Below, one piece after another: positions 43,380 to 51,266 of a DNA stretch of 64,000 nucleotides (the first letter of the stretch is position 1; the number at the start of each line of letters is the position of its first letter). Under the pieces are notes generated by a model. That model made no database searches and was not told the origin of the DNA. It saw only the letters and a program-made list of their open reading frames with translations. The stretch comes from an uncultured Bacteroidales bacterium. GTDB taxonomy: Bacteria; Bacteroidota; Bacteroidia; Bacteroidales; Muribaculaceae. The stretch is from positions 1 through 64,000 of the forward strand of contig CACZVR010000001.1 in the NCBI GenBank assembly GCA_902784675.1. Reading direction: 5' to 3'. Both the position numbers and the translations under genes were made by a program.

Positions 43380-44195
43380 ATGATCGATAAGGCATCATTC
43401 AATCAAGAAGAACTCAGGGCGAGATTCAACCCTGAGGGCTCCTTGTTGCGTCGTCAGCAACTGGTCATGCTCGATATTGTGAAAGAACTTGACCGGATAT
43501 GCAAGAAGTATGAGATACCTTACTTCCTTTATGGCGGCACTTTGCTGGGGGCTATTCGTCACAATGGCTTTATTCCCTGGGATGACGACCTTGATGTGGC
43601 GTTATTGCGCAAAGACTATTTGAAGCTCATGGAGATTCTTCCCAAAGAACTCCCTGAGCACATTGCCCTGCAAACCAATGACACCGACAAGAACTATTTC
43701 TATTTCTTTGCTAAATTGCGTGACAAGCATTCGTTTCTTGATGAAGGGAATTATGACAGGGTATTCAAGGAAAGAGGTGTCTATATTGATATTTTCCCCT
43801 TGGAAAGGATTATTTATTGGACTCACATCAAGTCTGCGCCGTTTCAGGGTCATACATTTAAAATCCTACGTACTGGAAAAGATGATGTCAAGTCGATGCG
43901 CAAGGTGCGTTTTATCACCTGGGTGAACAGGTATTGCACATTTCCTGTGCTAAGGGCTGTCAGTCAGTTGTGTAGAACTAATTCACTCATGTGTGATTAT
44001 GGAATACCTTTTCACAAGGTCTATGACCTGAAGGATGTATTCCCCTTAAAAACACATGATTTTGAAGGTGTTCAGCTCTCAATACCCAACAATAGCCATC
44101 ACATGCTTCAAGCCATGTATGGCGATTACATGCAGTTGCCCGATTTAGATCACTTGGAGCCACATGTCCAGAGAATTGAGTTCTATGATGAGTGA
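43380..44195 (+). CDS. LicD-family phosphotransferase
   Basis: 271 residues from the ATG at 43380; the longer frame overlaps galE and is rejected. LicD-family proteins are nucleotidyltransferase-fold enzymes that add phosphocholine, phosphoethanolamine or a similar phospho-group to glycans. The signature FLYGGTLLGAIRHNGFIPWDDDLDV is found near residues 48-72 (given in outline: G-G-T-L-L-G-A-x-R-H, then P-W-D-D-D-D/L-D), holding the metal-binding aspartates. VYIDIFPLE near residue 135 is also conserved. It starts 19 bases after galE and overlaps the next GT gene by 11 bases. Confidence 0.93.
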   Translation: MIDKASFNQEELRARFNPEGSLLRRQQLVMLDIVKELDRICKKYEIPYFLYGGTLLGAIRHNGFIPWDDDLDVALLRKDYLKLMEILPKELPEHIALQTNDTDKNYFYFFAKLRDKHSFLDEGNYDRVFKERGVYIDIFPLERIIYWTHIKSAPFQGHTFKILRTGKDDVKSMRKVRFITWVNRYCTFPVLRAVSQLCRTNSLMCDYGIPFHKVYDLKDVFPLKTHDFEGVQLSIPNNSHHMLQAMYGDYMQLPDLDHLEPHVQRIEFYDE

Positions 44196-45213
44196 GCAAA
44201 AACATCCGGCAAAGGTTGACGTGGCGGTTGCGCTGTTGTTTTTCACGCGCACCGACACGTTTGAGAAAGTCTTTGAGGCTGTCCGCGAGGCACGTCCCTC
44301 CAAGTTGTTCCTCTATCAGGATGGTCCAAGGGGTGATCGTGATTTGCCTGGCATTGAAGCTTGTCGTAAAATTGCAGAGAATATTGATTGGCAGTGCGAG
44401 GTTCACCGCAGCTATCAAGAGATTAACCGGGGATGTGACCCGTCTAATTTCTTGATGCATCAGTGGGCTTTCAGCTTAGTTGACAAGTGCATCTTTCTTG
44501 AGGATGATTCGGTGCCGTCGGTGTCGTTTTTCACATTCTGTAAGGAGATGCTTGACCGTTATGAGAACGATGAGAGGATTTCAATCATCTCGGGATTCAA
44601 CACCGATGAGGTGACCACCGATGTTCCTGATGACTATTTTTTCACCTCGGTTCAGTCCATTTGGGGATGGGCCTCATGGCGCCGTGTTTTTGACCGTTGG
44701 GATGCCAATTACTCGTTCCTTGATGATGAGCACTGCATCAATCAACTGCGGGCCTTGTGCAAGCGTCACGGATTTCGTGCATCGATGATCGACATGGCAC
44801 GGGATCACCGTGCCAGCGGCAAGCCTTACTATGAAACCATCATGTGGGCTGACATGTTGCTCAACTCGGGACTGGCCATCATGCCCACCAAGAACCTCAT
44901 CAATAACCTGGGTGCAGTGAACGATTCGACCCATTTCTCGGCGTTGCCAACGATGAATCACCGTATGCGCCGCATCTTCACCATGCGACGTTATGAACTG
45001 GAGTTTCCGCTCAAGCATCCCAAGCATGTCATCGAACATGTCGAGTACAAGGAACGCAACTACAAGATACAAGCATGGAATCACCCTGGTATCAAGGTGA
45101 TGAATTCATTTGAAGAGTTATGGCTCAATTTGAGGCATGGCAATTTCGCTTTTATTGCCAAGTCCCTGAAACGGCGATTGCAAAAGTGGACTGGTACCTA
45201 TCGCCACAGCTGA
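44185..45213 (+). CDS. Glycosyltransferase, HlpA-like/GNT-I-like GT-A family
   Basis: 342 residues from the ATG at 44185 (the next codon is also ATG; a start at 44164 is possible). It overlaps licD by 11 bases. The N-terminus VDVAVALLFFTRTDTFEKVFEAVR followed by KLFLYQDGPRG, the DXD-type motif FLEDDSVPS near residue 110, and IWGWASWRR near 165 fit a GT-A transferase of the group sometimes annotated as HlpA-like in Bacteroidetes. It probably adds a sugar to the surface glycan. It ends 13 bases from the convergent lon gene without an evident terminator. Confidence 0.8.
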   Translation: MMSEQKHPAKVDVAVALLFFTRTDTFEKVFEAVREARPSKLFLYQDGPRGDRDLPGIEACRKIAENIDWQCEVHRSYQEINRGCDPSNFLMHQWAFSLVDKCIFLEDDSVPSVSFFTFCKEMLDRYENDERISIISGFNTDEVTTDVPDDYFFTSVQSIWGWASWRRVFDRWDANYSFLDDEHCINQLRALCKRHGFRASMIDMARDHRASGKPYYETIMWADMLLNSGLAIMPTKNLINNLGAVNDSTHFSALPTMNHRMRRIFTMRRYELEFPLKHPKHVIEHVEYKERNYKIQAWNHPGIKVMNSFEELWLNLRHGNFAFIAKSLKRRLQKWTGTYRHS

Positions 45214-45226
45214 CGATATAGCCCTT

Positions 45227-47671
45227 TTACAATTCTATGGCGTCCTGGACTTTCTCGGGGAGGAGAGCCAGGTCAAGTACATCCTTGATGGTGTTGACGT
45301 AGTGGAACGTCAGCCCCTTGAGGTACATGTCGTTGATTTCCTCAATATCCTTGCGGTTGGCATTACACAGGATGATATCCTTGATGCCGGCGCGTTTGGC
45401 AGCGAGAATCTTTTCCTTGATGCCACCCACGGGCAGCACCTTGCCTCGCAGAGTGATTTCGCCGGTCATCGCCAGATGATCCTTCACCTTGCGTTGTGTG
45501 AATGACGAGGCGAGCGAGGTCACCATGGTCACACCGGCCGACGGCCCGTCCTTGGGAATGGCACCTTCGGGCACATGGATGTGGACATTATATTTGTCAA
45601 ACAGTTCAGGGTCAATGTTCAGCAGCGAGCAGTGTGAGCGCAGATATTGCAATGCGATTACTGCCGATTCCTTCATCACGTCTCCCAGGTTGCCGGTCAA
45701 CGTCAGTTTCTCGCCTTTGCCGCGAGCCAATGACGACTCCACAAACAGGATTTCGCCACCCACGGCGGTCCACGCCAGACCGGTCACCACACCGGCAAAC
45801 TCGTTGCCCTCATATTTGTCGCGGCTGTAATCCGGCGAGCCCAGATACTCTTTCAGATCAGCGGTTTTGATGCTGCTGGGGTAGGGGTCACCGCTTGCCT
45901 TGCGGCGTGCAACGCGACGCAGCACCGTGGCGATTTTTTTCTCCAACTGGCGCACGCCCGACTCGCGGGTGTAGTCCTCGATGATCTGCATGATAACTTG
46001 CTTGCCGAACTTGATTTCATTCTTCTTGAAACCGTTATTCTCAAGTTCCTTGGGAATGAGATGACGCTTGGCGATTTCCAGTTTCTCTTCAGGAATGTAG
46101 CCGTTGATCTCAATGACCTCCATGCGGTCGAGCAACGGACGGCTCACGGTTGCCAAACTGTTGGCAGTGGCAATGAAAAGGATTTTGGATAAGTCATAGT
46201 CAACATCTAGGTAATTGTCATGGAAATGGCCGTTCTGTTCAGGGTCCAGAACCTCGAGCAGGGCAGATGAAGGATCTCCCTTGAAATCTTGACCCACCTT
46301 GTCAATCTCATCAAGCACGATGACGGGGTTATTGCTGCCGCACTTTGCAAGGGCAGCAATGATGCGACCTGGCATGGCACCGATGTAGGTGCGTCGGTGG
46401 CCACGGATTTCGGCTTCGTCGTGCAGGCCGCCCAGTGAAATGCGGGCATACTCGCGGTGCAGTGCATCGGCAACCGATTTGCCCAACGACGTCTTGCCCA
46501 CTCCAGGAGGTCCATAGAGGCACAAGATGGGAGCCTTGAGGTCACCGCGCAGTTTCAGTACTGACAGGTGCTCAAGAATGCGGTCCTTTACTTTTTCCAA
46601 GCCATAGTGGTCGTTGTTGAGCTTCTCCTCGACTTTCTTGAGGTCGAAATTATCCTCGGTGCAATTGTCCCACGGCAGATTAAGCATCGTGTCCAGATAA
46701 GAATACTGAACCGAATAGTCGGGAGTTTGTGGGTTGAGTCGTTCCAGCTTGCGCAACTCTTTTTCGAATTGCTTCTTGACATTCTCATTCCACTTCATTT
46801 GGTCACCGCGCTCTTGCAGTTCTTGGATGTCGTCAATATCAGTACCAAGTTCTTCCTGGATGTTGCGTATCTGTTGCTGCAAGAAGTGTTCTCGCTGCTG
46901 TTGTGAAAGGTCCTCGCGTGTGCGCGACTGGATGTTTGCCTTGATCTCAACCAATTGTTCCTCCTGTGAGAGCATGTTGTAGAGCAGATAGCCACGTTTC
47001 TTCACATCACGTTCGCTGAGCATCTTTTGCTTCTGCTCGGGTTCAAAGGCTATGTTCGTGGCCAGGAAACTCATCAGGTAGAACGGGTTGTCGATGTTCT
47101 TGATGGCAAAAGCCAGATCGCGACCGTTGTTGCCCATGTTGCGCAGCATGCGCATCGTCACTTCGACGATGGACTGCAACAGTACCTCAAACTCTTTGTC
47201 ACCGGAGAGCGGCAGCTTGTCCTCGACGAGGGTAACGTCGCCGTGCAGGTAGGGTTGAGTTCTGGTGACACGTTCCAGGGAGCAGGCCGAGCGGCCTTGA
47301 AGTATGACGTTGGTTGAGCCGTCGGGCAATTCCAGCACTTTGATGACACTGGCTATCGTGCCGATGTGGTACAGGTCTTTCTCGGCAGGATCGTCAATGC
47401 GGCTGTCAATCTGACAGAATACAGCGATGGGAGCATGCTGTTCGATGGCCTCCTTGATGAGCTGCATGGACTTCTCTCTTCCCACCGACACTGGCATCGT
47501 CATCGTGGGGAACAGCACCATGTTGCGCAACGGCAGTATGGGAATGTTTTCGGCTCGGTTGTCTTGTATGTCAAGACGGTCGTTGACCTCATGTATCTCG
47601 GTAATGATGGGGACGACACGAGCGCCGCCATCGTTCAAGTCATTGTCTATATTATCAAAAAAATCAATCAT
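45227..47671 (-). CDS. lon: ATP-dependent Lon protease
   Basis: 814 residues. Lon degrades misfolded and regulatory proteins in the cytoplasm. The N-terminal substrate domain starts at [13 protein letters not shown] near residue 43, a coiled-coil region spans about 230-330, Walker [10 protein letters not shown] is near 390, Walker B VIVLDEID near 450, and the protease domain has the catalytic Ser711 in KDGPSAGVT and the paired lysine about 43 residues later in GGIKEK. The length and order are normal. It starts from a compact promoter shared face to face with the DUF2284 gene. Confidence 0.98.
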   Translation of the reverse strand: MIDFFDNIDNDLNDGGARVVPIITEIHEVNDRLDIQDNRAENIPILPLRNMVLFPTMTMPVSVGREKSMQLIKEAIEQHAPIAVFCQIDSRIDDPAEKDLYHIGTIASVIKVLELPDGSTNVILQGRSACSLERVTRTQPYLHGDVTLVEDKLPLSGDKEFEVLLQSIVEVTMRMLRNMGNNGRDLAFAIKNIDNPFYLMSFLATNIAFEPEQKQKMLSERDVKKRGYLLYNMLSQEEQLVEIKANIQSRTREDLSQQQREHFLQQQIRNIQEELGTDIDDIQELQERGDQMKWNENVKKQFEKELRKLERLNPQTPDYSVQYSYLDTMLNLPWDNCTEDNFDLKKVEEKLNNDHYGLEKVKDRILEHLSVLKLRGDLKAPILCLYGPPGVGKTSLGKSVADALHREYARISLGGLHDEAEIRGHRRTYIGAMPGRIIAALAKCGSNNPVIVLDEIDKVGQDFKGDPSSALLEVLDPEQNGHFHDNYLDVDYDLSKILFIATANSLATVSRPLLDRMEVIEINGYIPEEKLEIAKRHLIPKELENNGFKKNEIKFGKQVIMQIIEDYTRESGVRQLEKKIATVLRRVARRKASGDPYPSSIKTADLKEYLGSPDYSRDKYEGNEFAGVVTGLAWTAVGGEILFVESSLARGKGEKLTLTGNLGDVMKESAVIALQYLRSHCSLLNIDPELFDKYNVHIHVPEGAIPKDGPSAGVTMVTSLASSFTQRKVKDHLAMTGEITLRGKVLPVGGIKEKILAAKRAGIKDIILCNANRKDIEEINDMYLKGLTFHYVNTIKDVLDLALLPEKVQDAIEL

Positions 47672-47696
47672 TTTTTATTCGATTCTTCGTTTTGGC

Positions 47697-47730
47697 TTGC
47701 AAAGGTACTCTCTTTCCCGTAATTTTGCAA
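47697..47730. promoter_or_regulatory. Overlapping divergent promoters of lon and the DUF2284 gene
   Basis: For lon (minus): TAccTTTG at 47700-47707 with TTG at 47728-47730. For DUF2284 (plus): TTG at 47697-47699 with TAatTTTG at 47720-47727. Both spacers are 20 bases. Each -33 directly abuts the other's -7, so the block begins TTGCAAAGGTA and ends TAATTTTGCAA. Confidence 0.7.
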
Positions 47731-47732
47731 CC

Positions 47733-48287
47733 ATGATTTACAAAGTTTCACGCAAAAAGGCATCAGTCACAGCCACGGAATTTGTTAAAAGCTACCGTGA
47801 CCCGGAGCGCATGGCGTCCATGTGTGGCGAGTGCCCGTCATTTGGTAAGTCGTGGGGATGCCCGCCGCATGATTTTAATGTGGCATCGGTCAGTGACGGT
47901 TATGCAACGGTTGAACTCATGGCCACCATTATCGAGTTTGACGAGCAAGTGCGTGCATCTTGCCGTGCCCGTGCAAAGGCTCGCGAGGTTGCTGAACGTG
48001 CCATGAATGAGGTTTTGGGAACGCTATTGCCCGAGATGTATGAGATGGAACGCCTGGTGCCGGGCAGTCGTTGCTTCACGTTCCGTTGCAGGATGTGTCC
48101 CGAGGGTTGCACTCGGCCACTTGGGCAACCATGCCGTTTCCCAGAGCAGTTGCGTTACTCGCTCGAGGCGGTAGGCTTTGATGTGACCGCTGCCGCGCAA
48201 GATATTCTCGGCATCGGTCTAGAATGGAGCAAAGATGGTTCTTTACCGCGTCACATCACGCTGATCACGGCATTGATGATCCCTTAA
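47733..48287 (+). CDS. DUF2284-like cysteine-rich metal-binding protein
   Basis: 184 residues from the ATG at 47733; the longer frame runs antisense through lon and is rejected. Eleven or so cysteines fall in two groups: MCGECPSFGKSWGCPPH near residue 30, and CFTFRCRMCPEGCTRPLGQPC near residue 110 (given in outline). This is the pattern of DUF2284 proteins, which are thought to bind a metal or iron-sulfur cluster. No membrane segment is present. The ATG is only 6 bases beyond the -7 element, so the mRNA is likely leaderless or nearly so. Function unknown. Confidence 0.85.
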   Translation: MIYKVSRKKASVTATEFVKSYRDPERMASMCGECPSFGKSWGCPPHDFNVASVSDGYATVELMATIIEFDEQVRASCRARAKAREVAERAMNEVLGTLLPEMYEMERLVPGSRCFTFRCRMCPEGCTRPLGQPCRFPEQLRYSLEAVGFDVTAAAQDILGIGLEWSKDGSLPRHITLITALMIP

Positions 48288-48290
48288 TCA

Positions 48291-48662
48291 TCACTTGTGA
48301 AATACAAAGAACACAGCCATCACGAGGCACACAAAGGCAGCCAAGTGATTCCAGCGCAATGACTCGCCGTTGAAGAAAACAGTGACAAACACCGTGAACA
48401 CGGTCAACGAGATGACTTCCTGAATCACCTTGAGTTGCATGAGGTTGAACGGACCGCCGTTTCCCTCATACCCAATCCGGTTTGCGGGCACTTGGCAGGT
48501 GTACTCAGGCAGCGCCAGCATCCACGACAGCAAAATGATGACATATAAGGGTGTGTTGTCGGTGAAGACCTTGATTTGCTGCAGTTTCAAGTGGCCATAC
48601 CATGCAAAGGTCATGAAAATGTTTGAAACCACAAGCAGTCCAATCGTGTAAAGGTGTTGCAT
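48291..48662 (-). CDS. DUF486 (DMT-like) small membrane protein
   Basis: 123 residues from the ATG at 48662, chosen because the family begins right before the first helix. Four membrane helices are visible, with the conserved AWYGHL and LPEYTCQVPANRIGY segments of the DUF486 family, a member of the drug/metabolite transporter superfamily. The ligand is unknown. It is convergent with the DUF2284 gene (3 bases apart) and divergent from the AraC gene. Confidence 0.9.
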   Translation of the reverse strand: MQHLYTIGLLVVSNIFMTFAWYGHLKLQQIKVFTDNTPLYVIILLSWMLALPEYTCQVPANRIGYEGNGGPFNLMQLKVIQEVISLTVFTVFVTVFFNGESLRWNHLAAFVCLVMAVFFVFHK

Positions 48663-48712
48663 TTTATTATGAGTTATTCTGTTGCTGAAAATGATAGTTC
48701 GTTTTTGCGCGG

Positions 48713-48720
48713 CAAAAGTA
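48713..48720 (-). promoter_or_regulatory. Promoter -7 element of the DUF486 gene
   Basis: TActTTTG on the minus strand, 50 bases before the start, facing the AraC promoter. Confidence 0.45.
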
Positions 48721-48743
48721 GTCATTTTTTTCGGAAAATCTTA

Positions 48744-48751
48744 TACTTTTG
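48744..48751 (+). promoter_or_regulatory. Promoter -7 element of the AraC-family gene
   Basis: TActTTTG, 20 bases before the ATG at 48772. The -33 region is a T-run without a clear TTTG. Confidence 0.5.
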
Positions 48752-48771
48752 CAATCCATTAATGCCTAACG

Positions 48772-49608
48772 ATGATGAAGGAAGAAACGAAATCACTGCA
48801 AATGTTGTTGCCGTCTAACGAGACTACAGTCACGCTTGACGATAAATTCTGTGTCATGGACACACTGGATCTGTTCTTCGGGATGCCAGTGCAGGTATTG
48901 GACCGTTTCCCCTTGCAGTTGTCGTCGAAATGCATGATCATCGTTCTTAAGGGCAAGGTGACGAGCAGGATGAATTTTAGTGAATGTGTGGTTGGAGACA
49001 GTACCTGTGCTGTTTTCGCCACTGGAACTATCGTTGAGCGCGTAGAGATGTCGCCTGACGCTAAAGTCATCCACATCTCATATGCAACAGAGAACTCGTC
49101 TTCAGTCTCGGGTGTTTTTCCATTGCAGCCACGTCAGGTTGATTTGCTCAAAACCGCCTATGACATGTTGCGCGACATCATGACCGACAGCGCTTTTGCC
49201 GCGGGGCGTGAGGATGCTGCGGGCAAATGTGTTGAATTGATGGAAAGCATAGCCATCGGCAGTGATCGCTGTCGGGTGGTAACCGAAAAGACTTCACGTC
49301 AGGAGGAGATTGTGACTCGTTTCCTGCAGTGTGTGAAGGAGAATTATCGTGAGTATCGTGAGTTGAGTTTCTATGCCGAGCAGATGGGCCTCTCGCTCAA
49401 GTACATGTCTCGAGTCGTTTTCCAACAGACTGGCCGCCATCCCTCGCAATGGATCAAGGACCATGTCATCCTTGATGCCAAGGCGATGCTGCGCAGTGGA
49501 AATTACTCCGTTCAGCAGGTAGCCGATGAGTTACATTTCCCTAATCAGTCTTTCTTCGGCAAATATTTCAAGGAAGCGGTTGGTGTGTCCCCCAAGAAGT
49601 GGCGCTGA
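48772..49608 (+). CDS. AraC-family transcriptional regulator
   Basis: 278 residues. The C-terminal 95 residues form the double helix-turn-helix of AraC/XylS proteins: ELSFYAEQMGLSLKYMSRVVFQQTG for the first and YSVQQVADELHFPNQSFFGKYFKEAVGVSPKKWR for the second (given in outline). The N-terminal 170 residues are probably a cupin-like sensor domain but lack clear metal-binding histidines. It stands alone, divergent from the DUF486 gene and convergent with DUF445, so its targets cannot be inferred from neighbours beyond possible control of DUF486. Confidence 0.93.
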   Translation: MMKEETKSLQMLLPSNETTVTLDDKFCVMDTLDLFFGMPVQVLDRFPLQLSSKCMIIVLKGKVTSRMNFSECVVGDSTCAVFATGTIVERVEMSPDAKVIHISYATENSSSVSGVFPLQPRQVDLLKTAYDMLRDIMTDSAFAAGREDAAGKCVELMESIAIGSDRCRVVTEKTSRQEEIVTRFLQCVKENYREYRELSFYAEQMGLSLKYMSRVVFQQTGRHPSQWIKDHVILDAKAMLRSGNYSVQQVADELHFPNQSFFGKYFKEAVGVSPKKWR

Positions 49609-49621
49609 GGTGGACTTCGGT

Positions 49622-50530
49622 CTACAGCACAAGCATGTTCAGTGTGCCCATGATGCTACCTAACAGTGCGCCCAACCAGACAATAGCACGCAATTCTTTT
49701 TTCATCACATCGAGGATGATGGCTTCGGCCTCGTCCATGTCCATGTCGTTGATGCGCTGTTCAATGATGGTGCTGATGTCGATATCTTGAAGGATGCGAG
49801 GCAGATGCTCGGTGATGATAACGCGATAAGCGTTCAAGATACCGTTTTTAGCCTGTTTCACTTGTTCATCGTGGCCTGTCATGAGGCTCTTCATGGTCAT
49901 TCCTGTCAATTTGGTTGACTCCTCGGCAACGAGATTTTCAACCATCTGTTGGGAGTTGTTGTGAAGAATTTCATTGATGTGCTTGGCAAGAATGCCCTCA
50001 ACGAGTTGAGCGATGGGTTGAAGAAGCATGTCGGCGCCAAATCGGCCAGCCACACTCTTGCGCGTTTTTTCCATCACGTGTTGTGTGGCCATGCGGGCAA
50101 TGCTTTCGCCCAGTTTGCTGTCTTGCAGCTTGGAAGTGATCATTCTAACGATGCCGTCGGTCGCGTTCTCGCGCATGGCATCGATATCTTCCTGTGGCAA
50201 GTAGTGGCGGGCAAATTCCTCGATGGTCTCGTTATTGGCGCTTTGTGTGGTGACGAACTCATCAATGGCATCACCGATTTTAGTGAGCATCTCATCACTC
50301 AACAAGCTCTTTTCCAGCACCTCGCGGTTCATCAGGTTTTCACTTACGGCCTTACCGATAGCGCTGGCGATGCGGCTTTTCTCCTTCGGGATGATGCCCG
50401 GAGTGAAGGGAAAGTGAATACCCATGAAGTATTTAGCCTGATGGGGCCTGAACAACATGCGGATGGCAATGTCATTGGTGATGTATCCGATAACAGCACC
50501 CACGACAGGAAAGGCGAGATATTTCAGCAT
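49622..50530 (-). CDS. DUF445 family membrane protein
   Basis: 302 residues. The first helix region FPVVGAVIGYITNDIAIRMLFRPH is the hallmark of DUF445/YheB proteins, and the protein closes with another hydrophobic helix (LGALLGSIMGTLNMLVL). In between is a long helical region. The function of the family is unknown; topology suggests both ends in the inner membrane. It is the last gene of the ftsK-lolA-DUF445 run, 37 bases after the LolA-like gene. Confidence 0.9.
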   Translation of the reverse strand: MLKYLAFPVVGAVIGYITNDIAIRMLFRPHQAKYFMGIHFPFTPGIIPKEKSRIASAIGKAVSENLMNREVLEKSLLSDEMLTKIGDAIDEFVTTQSANNETIEEFARHYLPQEDIDAMRENATDGIVRMITSKLQDSKLGESIARMATQHVMEKTRKSVAGRFGADMLLQPIAQLVEGILAKHINEILHNNSQQMVENLVAEESTKLTGMTMKSLMTGHDEQVKQAKNGILNAYRVIITEHLPRILQDIDISTIIEQRINDMDMDEAEAIILDVMKKELRAIVWLGALLGSIMGTLNMLVL

Positions 50531-50567
50531 AGAAATAGTTTGTTTTGGATATACAAGACTGAGTTGC

Positions 50568-51173
50568 TTATCTCAAATCCACGACTTCGGTTCCTGCGGG
50601 CACTTGAGATTTGTCGAACGTGAAGGTGCTGGCGGGCAGCGCTTTGTGCTTGTAGTCGGTAATCTTGATGATGTACAGCGACTTGTCTTTCATCTCAAAG
50701 CGGGCCGTCCTCAGCAGCGAAGTCTTTTCGTCAAAGTACAGCCACAGTGTCTTGATATTGTCTTTCTTCTTTGGCGTCAGTTTGATGACATAGGTGTTCG
50801 CCGTCTTCGCCTTGGCCCGTTTCATGTTGAACGCAGTCTTGAAATGCTGCGCTGCAGCAAGCGGGTTGGTGAGTTGCAACTCTTCGGTGGTGGGTGCGGT
50901 GATATTCACCTCATTGGTCAACGGTGACCATGACCATTGGGCACTGCCGTCATACCAACTCTTGGCTTCTGGAGAGATGATACGAAACTTTTTGCCTTGC
51001 ATGGCAAGGGTGCCATTACTGGTGCCGTCGGGTGTTGTAATGCTGTATTTTGCTGTTATGCCACTGCCGATGTTAGTGGCTGCAACGCACTTGTCAAGCA
51101 TTGCTGATGGTGACTGTGCAAACAGGGCAAACGGCAAAAAGGCCGTGAGAATCGCTAAAAATATTTTTTTCAT
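50568..51173 (-). CDS. LolA-like outer membrane lipoprotein carrier
   Basis: 201 residues with a signal peptide (ending LFAQS). The mature half-barrel fold is indicated by TAKYSI, LAMQGKKFRIISPEAKSWYDG and the closing FTFDKSQVPAGTEVVDL, which fit LolA relatives. LolA carries lipoproteins across the periplasm to the outer membrane. The gene follows ftsK, the same neighbour order known from proteobacteria, which supports the call. The gap to ftsK is 93 bases. LolA proteins of this phylum are divergent, so it could also be a paralog with another hydrophobic cargo. Confidence 0.82.
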   Translation of the reverse strand: MKKIFLAILTAFLPFALFAQSPSAMLDKCVAATNIGSGITAKYSITTPDGTSNGTLAMQGKKFRIISPEAKSWYDGSAQWSWSPLTNEVNITAPTTEELQLTNPLAAAQHFKTAFNMKRAKAKTANTYVIKLTPKKKDNIKTLWLYFDEKTSLLRTARFEMKDKSLYIIKITDYKHKALPASTFTFDKSQVPAGTEVVDLR

Positions 51174-51266
51174 TGTCTGTTATTATTCTTTAATGTTTAC
51201 TCAAACAACTATAGTAGCAAAAACAATGCCAACCGGCAAGGCTGGCACTTTTTATCAGGTTGGATT

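Noticed and set aside
47427..47732. Long N-terminal extension of the DUF2284 frame
   Set aside because: It is antisense to lon and precedes the promoter; the family start fits the ATG at 47733.
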